Shown here: positions 1 through 7,553 of the stretch, in pieces | Position numbering within the stretch: position 1 is the first letter of the stretch | Layout: each line of letters begins with the position of its first letter | NCBI GenBank assembly: GCA_024654125.1 | Contig: JANLIC010000160.1 | Location: forward strand, 1-33,419 | Length of the DNA: 33,419 bases | Source of the DNA: Sulfuricaulis sp. | GTDB lineage: Bacteria > Pseudomonadota > Gammaproteobacteria > Acidiferrobacterales > Sulfurifustaceae | Direction of reading: 5' to 3' | Position numbers and translations under genes: made by a program | The notes under the pieces: generated by a model | Seen by the model: only the letters and a program-made list of their open reading frames with translations | What the model was told of the DNA's origin: nothing | Database searches by the model: none

Positions 1-154
1 CATGGTGGATGAACGTCTCTCAACGCTGGCCGCTCGGGATATCCTGAACGAAGCCGGCGTTCCCATGAGGCGTCACAAGTCCCGGCTCGATAAAGTGGCC
101 GCCCAGACCATCCTGCAGGCCTTCCTGAATGAACTCCCTGGAGAAACCCCGTGA
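1..154 (+). CDS. ruvX: RuvX/YqgF Holliday junction resolvase-like protein, C-terminal part
   Basis: Only the last ~50 codons are in the window; the gene begins upstream. The visible part contains the family's DERLST motif followed by an alanine-rich helix, then the conserved tail with IDK-like '[15 protein letters not shown]', which is typical of the YqgF/RuvX RNase-H-fold family. These proteins act in 16S pre-rRNA 5'-end processing and were proposed as Holliday junction resolvases. The stop codon overlaps the GTG start of pyrR by 4 bases (GTGA), so the two are probably co-translated. A ruvX-pyrR-pyrB order is common in Pseudomonas-like gammaproteobacteria, which supports the call. Confidence 0.9.
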   Translation, partial: MVDERLSTLAARDILNEAGVPMRRHKSRLDKVAAQTILQAFLNELPGETP

Positions 155-648
155 CGGCGGCGATCGACGTTGAAGCGGCGCTGGCGCGCATGGTCGAACA
201 ACTGCGGCCAGCGCTCAAAAGCAAACCGCTCATGATCGGTATCCACACCGGCGGAGCCTGGGTGGCCGAACAATTGCGCCGGCAACTCGGTCTTCAGGAA
301 CCGCTCGGCACGCTCGACATCTCCTTCTACCGCGATGACTTCACGCGCGTCGGCATGAATCCGCAGGTCCGTACCTCGCATTTGCCAGTCAACGTGGAAG
401 ATCGCCACTTGATTCTCGTGGATGACGTGCTGCACACCGGACGCACCATTCGCGCCGCGCTCAATGAAATTTTCGATTACGGCCGCCCGGCCTCGGTGAT
501 GCTCGCCTGCCTGGTCGAGCGCGGCGGGCGCGAATTACCCATCGAGCCGCAGGTCGTGGGCGAGCGCGTCAAGCTCGGCAAAGACCAGCACGTGAAATTG
601 CTCGGTCCGGAAAAACTTGAGCTGCGCATCCAGGAGGCCAACGGGTGA
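151..648 (+). CDS. pyrR: PyrR, bifunctional pyr operon regulator / uracil phosphoribosyltransferase
   Basis: A 165-residue type I phosphoribosyltransferase. The PRPP-binding signature [10 protein letters not shown] lies at residues 90-99 and the family motif 'DISFYRDDF' at about 56-64; both are typical of PyrR. In Bacillus PyrR binds pyr mRNA and attenuates transcription. In proteobacteria its regulatory role is less certain and it may mainly salvage uracil. The GTG start overlaps the ruvX stop, and the stop overlaps the GTG start of pyrB (GTGA, 645-648), so ruvX-pyrR-pyrB-pyrC' forms one tightly coupled transcript. I see no obvious PyrR attenuator between the genes because there is no spacer. 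Confidence 0.95.
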   Translation: MTAAIDVEAALARMVEQLRPALKSKPLMIGIHTGGAWVAEQLRRQLGLQEPLGTLDISFYRDDFTRVGMNPQVRTSHLPVNVEDRHLILVDDVLHTGRTIRAALNEIFDYGRPASVMLACLVERGGRELPIEPQVVGERVKLGKDQHVKLLGPEKLELRIQEANG

Positions 649-1673
649 ATCAGGGTCTTCAGTTCGATGACACCGGCCGGTTGCGCCATTTGCTCACCAT
701 TGAAGGTCTTTCCCGTCAAACCATTTTAGAAATTCTGGACACCGCCGAGTCGTTCATCTCGGTGGGCGAGCGCGAGATCAAGAAAATTCCGCTGCTGCGC
801 GGCAAGACCGTCGTCAACCTGTTCTTCGAATCCAGCACCCGCACCCGCACCACGTTTGAAATCGCCGCCAAGCGCCTGTCGGCGGACGTGATCAACCTGA
901 ACGTCGGCGCTTCCAGTGCCAGCAAGGGCGAGACCCTGCTCGACACCATCCGCAATCTGGAGGCCATGCACACCGATCTGTTCGTGGTGCGCCACGCCGA
1001 ATCCGGCGCCGCGCACTTGATCGCGCGCCACGTGCCCGCGCACGTGCGCATCATCAACGCCGGCGACGGCCGGCACGCGCACCCCACACAGGGCCTGTTG
1101 GACATGTTTACCATCCGTCGCCACAAGGGTGCGTTTGAAAAACTCAAAATCGCCATCGTCGGGGATATCATGCATTCGCGCGTGGCGCGCTCGCAGATTC
1201 ATGCGCTCAAGACGCTGGGTGTGTCGGAGCTGCGGGTGGTGGCGCCCAAGACCCTGCTGCCGACAGCCGTTGAGAAACTCGGCGTGCGTTCCTGCACGCG
1301 CATGGAAGATGGCCTCGACGGCGTGGACGTGGTCATGATGCTGCGGCTGCAACGCGAGCGCATGCAGGGCGCGCATATCCCGAGCGAACACGAATATTTC
1401 AATCTGTACGGGCTCACCCCCGCGAAGCTGGCGCTGGCGGCGAAAGACGCCATCGTCATGCACCCGGGGCCCATGAACCGCGGCCTTGAAATCGATTCCG
1501 CCGTGGCCGACGGCCCGCAATCCGTCATCCTGCCACAGGTGACTTACGGCATTGCCGTGCGCATGGCAGTGATGGCGCTGATCATGGGCGGAACACCCGC
1601 GAGCCAAGATACTGGGACGCGCGACTCAGCAAGTAACACGCGCGCACCGGCCGGGAGGAAAAAACGCAAATGA
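645..1673 (+). CDS. pyrB: Aspartate carbamoyltransferase catalytic subunit
   Basis: This 342-residue enzyme condenses carbamoyl phosphate with aspartate, the committed step of pyrimidine synthesis. The carbamoyl-phosphate loop STRTRT is at residues 64-69, HPTQ at 146-149, and the late 'HPGPMNRG' motif is present. It is longer than the ~310-residue E. coli chain. About 25 C-terminal residues are low-complexity and end in a basic RKKRK tail. No pyrI regulatory gene is adjacent; instead the next gene is an inactive dihydroorotase homologue, which matches the dodecameric class A ATCases of Pseudomonas. The GTG start overlaps pyrR, and the TGA stop overlaps the ATG of the next gene (ATGA). Confidence 0.96.
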   Translation: MNQGLQFDDTGRLRHLLTIEGLSRQTILEILDTAESFISVGEREIKKIPLLRGKTVVNLFFESSTRTRTTFEIAAKRLSADVINLNVGASSASKGETLLDTIRNLEAMHTDLFVVRHAESGAAHLIARHVPAHVRIINAGDGRHAHPTQGLLDMFTIRRHKGAFEKLKIAIVGDIMHSRVARSQIHALKTLGVSELRVVAPKTLLPTAVEKLGVRSCTRMEDGLDGVDVVMMLRLQRERMQGAHIPSEHEYFNLYGLTPAKLALAAKDAIVMHPGPMNRGLEIDSAVADGPQSVILPQVTYGIAVRMAVMALIMGGTPASQDTGTRDSASNTRAPAGRKKRK

Positions 1674-2947
1674 GTCTCGTCATCCAAGGTGGTCGCCTGA
1701 TCGATCCAGCCAATCACGTGGATGGGAAAAAAGATCTTTTTATCGATGACAACGGCTTTGTCATCGGCGTGGGAAAATCCCCACCGGGTTTCAAGGCCAG
1801 AAAAACCATCGAGGCGCACGGCAAGATTATCTGCCCCGGCCTCGTCGATCTGCGCGCGCGTTTGCGCGAACCGGGGCTGGAATACAAGGCCACGATCGAA
1901 TCCGAGGTACACGCCGCGGTCGCCGCCGGCATCACCACGCTGTGTTGCCCGCCCGACACGCTGCCCGTCATCGACACCCCGGCCATGGCCCAGATGCTGC
2001 AATCGCGCGCCTGGCGCTTCGGGCTGGCCTTCATCCATCCGCTGGGGGCGCTGACCCAGCGACTTGAAGGCAAGTTGCTGGCCGACATGGAAGCGCTCGA
2101 CGAGGCCGGCTGCGTGGGTTTCACCAACGCGTTGTCACCGGTCACCGACACGCTGGTGATGCGCCGCGCCCTCGAATACGCCGCCACCCTCGACCTCACC
2201 GTGTTCCTGCATTCCGAAGATCCTTGGCTGCGCAACGGTGGCTGCGTGCACGAAGGCGAGGTCGGCACGCGTCTCGGGCTTGCCGGCATACCGGAAGCTG
2301 CCGAGACCGTCGGCGTCGCGCGCGATCTCGCGCTGATCGAACAGACCGGTTGCCGCGCGCATTTTTGCGGACTGTCCAGCGCACGCGCCGCGGTCATGGT
2401 GGCCCAGGCACAGAAAAAGGGCCTGCCTGTCAGCGCCGATACCACGGCGCATCATTTGCACCTGACCGAACACGATATTGGCGATTTCAATACTCAGTGC
2501 CATGTGCGCCCACCGCTGCGTGGCAAACACGACCGCGAAGGATTACGCAAGGCACTCAGTAACGGAACCATCGGCGCCATCTGCTCGGATCATCAGCCAC
2601 ACGAACCGGATGCCAAGCTGGCGCCCTTCGCCCGCTCCGAGCCCGGCATCTCAGCACTTGAAACTTTACTGCCGCTGACGCTCAGGCTGGTGGACGAAAA
2701 ACTGCTCACGCTGCCGGAGGCCATTGCCCTTCTCACTCACAAACCCGCCGAGATCATCGGGGTGGAAACCGGTCATCTCGGCGTCGGCGCCACCGCCGAT
2801 GTCTGTATCTTCGACCCTGAAACACGCTGGACGCTGGCTGAAGACAAGCTCGTTTCGCGTGGCCATAACACGCCGTTTCTGGGGCAGACGTTCCGTGGGA
2901 AAGTTACTCAAACCCTGGTGGGCGGGAAGCTGGTGTACGAGCGTTGA
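1670..2947 (+). CDS. pyrC': PyrC', inactive dihydroorotase-like partner of ATCase
   Basis: This 425-residue amidohydrolase-fold protein is of class I dihydroorotase length. The canonical metal motif DxHxHLREPG reads [10 protein letters not shown] at residues 60-69, so the two metal-ligand histidines are arginines (R62, R64). Later family positions are kept: a His in FLHSED, a His in HFCGLSS and the Asp-His in CSDHQPH. In Pseudomonas a pyrC' gene fused in operon with pyrB encodes just such a non-catalytic homologue, needed for assembly of the ATCase dodecamer. By analogy this is a structural subunit rather than an enzyme. A functional pyrC is expected elsewhere in the genome. The ATG overlaps the pyrB stop by 4 bases. 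Confidence 0.92.
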   Translation: MSLVIQGGRLIDPANHVDGKKDLFIDDNGFVIGVGKSPPGFKARKTIEAHGKIICPGLVDLRARLREPGLEYKATIESEVHAAVAAGITTLCCPPDTLPVIDTPAMAQMLQSRAWRFGLAFIHPLGALTQRLEGKLLADMEALDEAGCVGFTNALSPVTDTLVMRRALEYAATLDLTVFLHSEDPWLRNGGCVHEGEVGTRLGLAGIPEAAETVGVARDLALIEQTGCRAHFCGLSSARAAVMVAQAQKKGLPVSADTTAHHLHLTEHDIGDFNTQCHVRPPLRGKHDREGLRKALSNGTIGAICSDHQPHEPDAKLAPFARSEPGISALETLLPLTLRLVDEKLLTLPEAIALLTHKPAEIIGVETGHLGVGATADVCIFDPETRWTLAEDKLVSRGHNTPFLGQTFRGKVTQTLVGGKLVYER

Positions 2948-3059
2948 TAGCCCCGTGGGGGGCCAGCTTGCGACCTGACCCCGGGCGTACTAGGTTTATA
3001 GCTGCAACATCGAGTGCGCCATTCCCGTACTTTTTATCCGTCATCACCTGGGGTGAACA

Positions 3060-3179
3060 ATGAAATTAAAGCTGACTGACAAACGCCGATTCAACTACGT
3101 TGTATTGGTGCTGTTAGGCGTAATTATTCTTATCGGCGCCATGCATCTCTTGATCGATTTTCAGATTCTACCCGTCTAG
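3060..3179 (+). CDS. Small single-pass membrane peptide, 39 residues, unrecognised
   Basis: The short frame starts at ATG 3060 behind a GGGGTGA-like ribosome site at about 3049-3055. It encodes a basic N-terminus (MKLKLTDKRR) followed by one strongly hydrophobic helix at about residues 13-32 and a short tail. This follows the positive-inside rule for a single-pass inner-membrane peptide. It ends only 20 bases before a strong terminator, so a transcript that ends right after it is plausible. The base composition is more AT-rich than the flanking genes. I do not recognise a family. The call rests on the ribosome site, membrane topology and terminator placement. Confidence 0.5.
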   Translation: MKLKLTDKRRFNYVVLVLLGVIILIGAMHLLIDFQILPV

Positions 3180-3198
3180 ACGCGGATTAACAGGAAAC

Positions 3199-3222
3199 AA
3201 AAAGCCCCGCGAGGGGCTTTTT
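3199..3222. terminator. Rho-independent terminator, usable from both strands
   Basis: A perfect inverted repeat AAAAAGCCCC-GCGA-GGGGCTTTTT forms a GC stem ending in a T run on either strand. It closes the pyr/small-peptide transcript from the left and pilU from the right (pilU ends at 3272), so it separates two convergent units. Confidence 0.9.
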
Positions 3223-3271
3223 GCCTGGTGTACCCGTCCTCAAACCCGCGGTACGACCGATGACCGACTGA

Positions 3272-4387
3272 TTATTTGACGGTCACGTTGCGCATGGACT
3301 CACCCAGCTCGCGGCTCTTCGAGTCTTTGCCCTCGAGCTTGATGCGCAGGCGCACGTCGTTGACCGAGTCGGCATTGCGCAGGGCATCGTCGTAGGAAAT
3401 GAGATCGGCCTCGTACAGATTAAACAGCGACTGGTCGAAGGTCTGCATGCCGGCCTCGGTCGATTTGGACATGAGGTCTTTGATCTCCGGTACTTTGCCT
3501 CCCATGATGAGGTCGGCGATCAGCGGCGAGTTGATCATCACCTCGACCGCGGGCACGCGCCCTTTGCCGCTTTTCATGGGAATCAGACGCTGCGAAATAA
3601 TGCCTTTCAGGTTAAGGCCCAGATCCATCAGCAGCTGGTTGCGCTTGTCCTCGGGGAAGAAGTTGATAATGCGATCGAGCGCCTGGTTGGCGTTGTTGGC
3701 GTGTAGCGTCGACAGACACAGGTGGCCGGTTTCGGAGAACTGGATGGCGAGATCCATGGTCTCACGCGCGCGCACCTCGCCGATCAAGATCACGTCCGGC
3801 GCCTGGCGCATGGCGTTTTTCAACGCCACTTCGTAAGAGCTGGTATCCACACCAACCTCGCGTTGATTCACGATGCAATTCTTGTGGTCGTGAACGAATT
3901 CCACCGGGTCTTCAATGGTCAGGATGTGGCCATAGCTGTACTCGTTGCGATAGCCGATCATGGCCGCGAGCGAAGTGGATTTGCCCGAACCGGTGCCGCC
4001 GACGAACAGGATCAGACCCCGTTTGGTCAGCGCCAGGTCGGCCAGCACCTTGGGCAGATGCAGATCATCGAAACGCGGAATGTCGGTGTTGATGGTGCGC
4101 AACACCATGCCCACACGCTGCTGCTGCATGAAGACATTCACGCGGAAACGGCCGATCTCCTGCGGGGCGATGGCGAAGTTGCATTCGTTATTCGCTTCGA
4201 ACTGCCGACGCTGGTCCTCGTTCATGATGCCATAAGCGAATGCACGCGATTGCTCCGGAGTCAAAGCCTGTTTCGTGACTGGCATGAGCTTGCCGTCCAC
4301 TTTGATGGAGGGCGGCACCCCGGCGGTAACGAACAGGTCCGAGGCCTTCTTGTGCTTCATGAGCTTAAGGAGGTCGATAAAGTTCAT
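3272..4387 (-). CDS. pilU: PilU, type IV pilus retraction ATPase (PilT paralogue)
   Basis: This 371-residue secretion/pilus ATPase is an accessory retraction motor that works with PilT at the inner-membrane base of type IV pili. The Walker A motif GGTGSGKST is at about residues 130-138. The Asp box 'LTIEDPVEF' and the Walker B region 'VILIGEVRARETM' follow. The N-terminal PAS-like part and the long C-terminal tail after the ATPase core distinguish PilU from PilT. The start overlaps the pilT stop by 4 bases, so the pair is translationally coupled in the order pilT-pilU, as in Pseudomonas. Confidence 0.95.
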   Translation of the reverse strand: MNFIDLLKLMKHKKASDLFVTAGVPPSIKVDGKLMPVTKQALTPEQSRAFAYGIMNEDQRRQFEANNECNFAIAPQEIGRFRVNVFMQQQRVGMVLRTINTDIPRFDDLHLPKVLADLALTKRGLILFVGGTGSGKSTSLAAMIGYRNEYSYGHILTIEDPVEFVHDHKNCIVNQREVGVDTSSYEVALKNAMRQAPDVILIGEVRARETMDLAIQFSETGHLCLSTLHANNANQALDRIINFFPEDKRNQLLMDLGLNLKGIISQRLIPMKSGKGRVPAVEVMINSPLIADLIMGGKVPEIKDLMSKSTEAGMQTFDQSLFNLYEADLISYDDALRNADSVNDVRLRIKLEGKDSKSRELGESMRNVTVK

Positions 4388-5460
4388 TTCTTGCTTGCTG
4401 TCGCCGCGGCCATCGCCGCTGAGGCCGTAAACTGATCCTTGTTGGCCGCCACCGTGCGCGCATCGTCCACGTGCACTTGGCGCGTGCGCACCAGATCCTG
4501 AAGGTTCTGGTCGAGCGTGGACATGCCCACGTTCTGGCCGGTCTGGATCGCCGAGTACATCTGCGCGATCTTGTTCTCGCGTATCAGGTTGCGGATCGCC
4601 GGCGTGCCGATCATGATCTCGTGCGCCGCGATGCGCCCGCCGCCGATTTTCTTCAGCAGCGTCTGCGCGATGACCGCCCGCAGGGACTCGGAGAGCATGG
4701 CACGCACCATGTCCTTCTCCGCCGCCGGGAATACGTCGATGATGCGGTCGATGGTCTTGGCGGCGGAACTGGTGTGCAAGGTTCCGAACACCAAGTGTCC
4801 GGTCTCGGCGCCGGTCAGCGCCAGGCGGATGGTTTCCAGGTCGCGCATTTCGCCCACCAGAATCACGTCCGGGTCCTCGCGCAGGGCCGAGCGCAGGGCA
4901 TTGTTGAATCCGAGACTGTCCTTGCCGATTTCGCGCTGATTGATGAGACAGTTCTTGCTGGTATGCACGAATTCGATCGGGTCCTCGATCGTGAGGATGT
5001 GGCCATGCTCGATTTCATTGATGTGATTGACCATGGCCGCCAAAGTCGTGGACTTTCCGGAACCGGTGGGGCCAGTGACGAGCACGATCCCGCGCGGTTG
5101 ATCGGAAATCTGTTTAAACACCGGCGGGCAGTTGAGCTGCTCGAGCGTCAGCACCTTCGAGGGAATGGTCCGGAACACCGCGGCCGGACCGCGATTCTGG
5201 TTAAAGGCATTGACACGAAAGCGCGCGATGTTGGGCAGCTCAAACGAGAAATCGGTCTCGAGAAATTCCTCGAAATCCTTCTGTTGCTTGTCCGACATGA
5301 TGTCGTAGATCATGTTGTGGACGGTGCGGTCGTCCAGGGGATCCACGTTGATGCGCTTGATGTCGCCGTCCACGCGTATCAACGGTGGCAGGCCGGCCGA
5401 CAAATGCAGGTCCGAGGCGTTCTGTTTGAAGGCAAACGCCAGCAGCTCGGCGATATCCAT
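4384..5460 (-). CDS. pilT: PilT, type IV pilus retraction ATPase
   Basis: This 358-residue hexameric ATPase drives pilus depolymerisation and twitching motility. Walker A GPTGSGKST is at 130-138, the Asp box 'LTIEDPIEF' at about 156-164, the Walker B 'DVILVGEMRD' at about 198-207, and the PilT-type 'AIRNLIRENK' motif lies further on. The last ~14 residues form an Ala/Thr-rich extension ending in KK, with no known role. A GGAGA ribosome site (complement of 5467-5471) precedes the ATG. The gene is divergent from proC; the yggS gene that often lies between pilT and proC in gammaproteobacteria is absent. Confidence 0.96.
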   Translation of the reverse strand: MDIAELLAFAFKQNASDLHLSAGLPPLIRVDGDIKRINVDPLDDRTVHNMIYDIMSDKQQKDFEEFLETDFSFELPNIARFRVNAFNQNRGPAAVFRTIPSKVLTLEQLNCPPVFKQISDQPRGIVLVTGPTGSGKSTTLAAMVNHINEIEHGHILTIEDPIEFVHTSKNCLINQREIGKDSLGFNNALRSALREDPDVILVGEMRDLETIRLALTGAETGHLVFGTLHTSSAAKTIDRIIDVFPAAEKDMVRAMLSESLRAVIAQTLLKKIGGGRIAAHEIMIGTPAIRNLIRENKIAQMYSAIQTGQNVGMSTLDQNLQDLVRTRQVHVDDARTVAANKDQFTASAAMAAATASKK

Positions 5461-5660
5461 CAGTTTCTCCGTGGGCCGTGGATGGTTAAGGCGTTATAAA
5501 TTCGGCCCCTGCCATAATTTCTAGTCCATTCCGGGCCGCGCCGCAATGGAGTCCGGTCCCCCCCGGTCGGTGAAATCGGCCGAAATCAGCGGCTTTCGGC
5601 GGGCCTTGGCGCGGTTTTTCGCTTCCGTTCCCGCCATGGGCGTTTTAAACTTTGGCAGTC

Positions 5661-6512
5661 ATGGTTCCCCCCTCCACGCACGGCGCACCTCCCCTGATCG
5701 GATTCATCGGCGCCGGCAATATGGCGCGCAGCCTAGTCTCGGGCCTGCTGAAAAACGGTTGGGGCAACAACCAGATCGTCCTCTCCGATCCCGATCCGTC
5801 ACAGCGGCAATCGATCGAATCTGTGCTCCGCGTCAAAACCTTTGCCGATAACCCGGCTGTGGTCACGCACGCCGAAATTTTGGTACTGGCGGTCAAGCCG
5901 CAAGTGCTGGCCGAAGTGGCCATGGCGTTGGCCCCGGCGGCACAGAAGAAAAAACCCCTGGTTATTTCCATCGCTGCGGGGGTGCGCCTCGCGGATCTTG
6001 ACCGCTGGCTCGGAGGGGGGCTCCCCCTCGTGCGCGCGATGCCCAACACCGCGGCATTGATCGGGAGCGGTGCCTCGGGATTGTACGCGAATGCGCGCGT
6101 GAACGAAGCCATGCGCAATCAAGCGGAGTCCATCCTGCGCGCCGTGGGCGTTACTGTCTGGCTCGGGGACGAATCCCTGATGGACGTGGTTACCGCGCTG
6201 TCGGGCAGCGGACCGGCCTACTTCTTTCTCATCATGGAAGCACTCGAACAGGCGTCGATCGAATCCGGGCTGGATCCGAAACAGGCGCGCCTGCTCACGC
6301 TGGAGACGGCTTATGGCGCGGCCAAGATGGCCCTCGAAGGTCATGAAGAGCCATCGCAACTGCGTCAGCGCGTGACCTCCCCCGGTGGCACCACAGAACA
6401 AGCTGTGAAGGTACTCGAAAACGGTGATATCCGTCGCCTGTTCAGCAATGCCATAAAGGCGGCGGTCAATCGTTCGCGGGAAATCTCCGACTTGTTCGGG
6501 AAGAAGGCATGA
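5661..6512 (+). CDS. proC: Pyrroline-5-carboxylate reductase
   Basis: This enzyme catalyses the last step of proline synthesis, the NAD(P)H-dependent reduction of P5C. The Rossmann motif GFIGAGNMA opens the protein. It is followed by 'VSIAAGV', the 'RAMPNTAALIG' segment and the ProC signature region 'LSGSGPAYFFLIMEAL' and 'SPGGTTEQAV'. I chose ATG 5661 (283 residues) because it places the Rossmann motif close to the N-terminus as in the family; an in-frame TTG at 5652 would add three residues. The TGA overlaps the ATG of yggT (ATGA), so the two are co-translated. Confidence 0.95.
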   Translation: MVPPSTHGAPPLIGFIGAGNMARSLVSGLLKNGWGNNQIVLSDPDPSQRQSIESVLRVKTFADNPAVVTHAEILVLAVKPQVLAEVAMALAPAAQKKKPLVISIAAGVRLADLDRWLGGGLPLVRAMPNTAALIGSGASGLYANARVNEAMRNQAESILRAVGVTVWLGDESLMDVVTALSGSGPAYFFLIMEALEQASIESGLDPKQARLLTLETAYGAAKMALEGHEEPSQLRQRVTSPGGTTEQAVKVLENGDIRRLFSNAIKAAVNRSREISDLFGKKA

Positions 6513-7066
6513 GCTCGTTTTTCACGGAAGCAAGCGTCCTCATTGTCGAAGTCGTCTTCGGGCTGTATATCCTGGCGGTGTTGCTGCGCTTTCTGTTCCA
6601 GCTCTCCCGTGCCGATTTCTATAATCCCATCTCCCAGTTCCTGGTGGCGCTTACCAACCCGTTGCTCGCGCCGTTGCGGCGCGTCATACCGGGGTCCTTT
6701 GGCATCGACATCTCCTCGCTGGTTCTGCTGCTCGCCCTCAAGTGTCTGGAGTTATTCATCCTCTCCTGGCTTATCGGCCGGGCGCCCGATCTTGTGCCGC
6801 TTTTACTGGCGGCCGTGGTCAGCCTGGTGCGACTAGCGATCAATGTCTATTTCTACGCCATCCTGCTGCGCGTGATCCTCAGCTGGTTCATGCCCTATGG
6901 CATGCGACAGAACCCGGCGGGGGATCTGCTGGTCAGTCTCACCGAACCGCTGATGCGCCCGGCGCGTCGGCTAATCCCGTCGGTCGGGGGTCTCGATCTC
7001 TCTCCGATCGTCGTGCTGGTCGGGCTGCAGCTGTTGCAGCTTGCCCTCGCCCACCTGCTGCGTTAA
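6509..7066 (+). CDS. yggT: YggT family integral membrane protein (two YggT domains)
   Basis: The 185-residue hydrophobic protein contains two copies of the YggT repeat. Each has a 'LRFLFQLSRADFYNPISQF' or 'LRVILSWFMP' type segment followed by a 'T(N/E)PLL/MxPxRRxIPS' motif and another membrane helix. E. coli YggT has this same duplicated architecture. The molecular function is not established; links to osmotic or ion homeostasis have been proposed. It overlaps proC by 4 bases, matching the conserved proC-yggT order. A hairpin directly follows the stop. Confidence 0.93.
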   Translation: MSSFFTEASVLIVEVVFGLYILAVLLRFLFQLSRADFYNPISQFLVALTNPLLAPLRRVIPGSFGIDISSLVLLLALKCLELFILSWLIGRAPDLVPLLLAAVVSLVRLAINVYFYAILLRVILSWFMPYGMRQNPAGDLLVSLTEPLMRPARRLIPSVGGLDLSPIVVLVGLQLLQLALAHLLR

Positions 7067-7068
7067 AC

Positions 7069-7092
7069 GTCACCGCCGGGGTAAGCGGTGAC
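7069..7092. terminator. Perfect hairpin just after yggT, possible weak terminator
   Basis: GTCACCGC and GCGGTGAC form an 8-bp perfect stem around an 8-base loop, starting 3 bases after the yggT stop. No T run follows, so an intrinsic terminator role is uncertain; it may instead protect the mRNA end. Confidence 0.4.
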
Positions 7093-7113
7093 TGTCTGAC
7101 AATTTCGCCGAGA

Positions 7114-7142
7114 GTAAGATTCTGTCGGGAACAGAATTTTAC
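7114..7142. repeat. 12-bp inverted repeat with 5-base loop
   Basis: GTAAGATTCTGT (7114-7125) pairs with ACAGAATTTTAC (7131-7142) over 12 positions with one G-U pair, around the loop CGGGA. It is preceded by CTGTCTGACAATTT. The pattern resembles ends of insertion elements or a REP-like unit, but no transposase gene is nearby. Confidence 0.6.
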
Positions 7143-7553
7143 TAACGCCAGCTTGCCCCAAGGCGTGAACCACAGGAATGTGGCGAATCTAAATTGGACC
7201 CCCGCCCGGCACCCCAAGGGGGAAACACAGGATTGTTCTTTCAATATCTGCCATACCGCCCCACCGGTGCGGTGGGCAACCCCATGAACGGCTCGTGGCC
7301 GGTCTCACCGGACTGTTTGGCGTTCTGCGGGACCAGGTCGCTGGAACGCGGCAATACCGCGAATCGCTAGCCAGTACGCCTCCGCTCTCCCCGAAAATTC
7401 TCGGAAAATCTCGCCTGGGACCAGCGCAAATCCCCTTAGCGAAGATGCCCGGCCCTCTTGTGCCGGTGGGGTCATCTCCCCGGGTGGGGACTAGATATAG
7501 TTTTTATTTAAGTTTATATTCTAACCGCCTGTATTAAAGGGGGATTCAACATA

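Larger units (their letters stand above)
7067..7553. other. Gene-free gap of 487 bases with hairpins, upstream of dynamin-like gene
   Basis: No convincing coding frame is present on either strand; the open frames here have unnatural composition and no ribosome site. The left third holds two inverted repeats (7069-7092 and 7114-7142). A further imperfect GC palindrome lies around 7255-7275 (CGCCCCACCG / GCGGTGGGC). The last 60 bases turn AT-rich and probably hold the promoter of the following gene, ending in a strong AAAGGGGGA ribosome site at about 7536-7544. The middle part could be a decayed mobile element or a non-coding RNA; nothing I recognise. Confidence 0.6.

Noticed and set aside
726-1607. 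293-codon minus-strand frame opposite pyrB
   Set aside because: Antisense shadow of a high-GC gene, rich in His/Gly/Asp and lacking any family feature.
4471-5499. Long open frame (342 codons) on the plus strand opposite pilT
   Set aside because: It is the antisense shadow of pilT with His/Arg/Asp-rich unnatural composition; pilT has clear motifs and a ribosome site.
7295-7537. 80-codon frame before the dynamin-like gene
   Set aside because: Pro/Ser-rich, no ribosome site, and it runs into the AT-rich promoter region.
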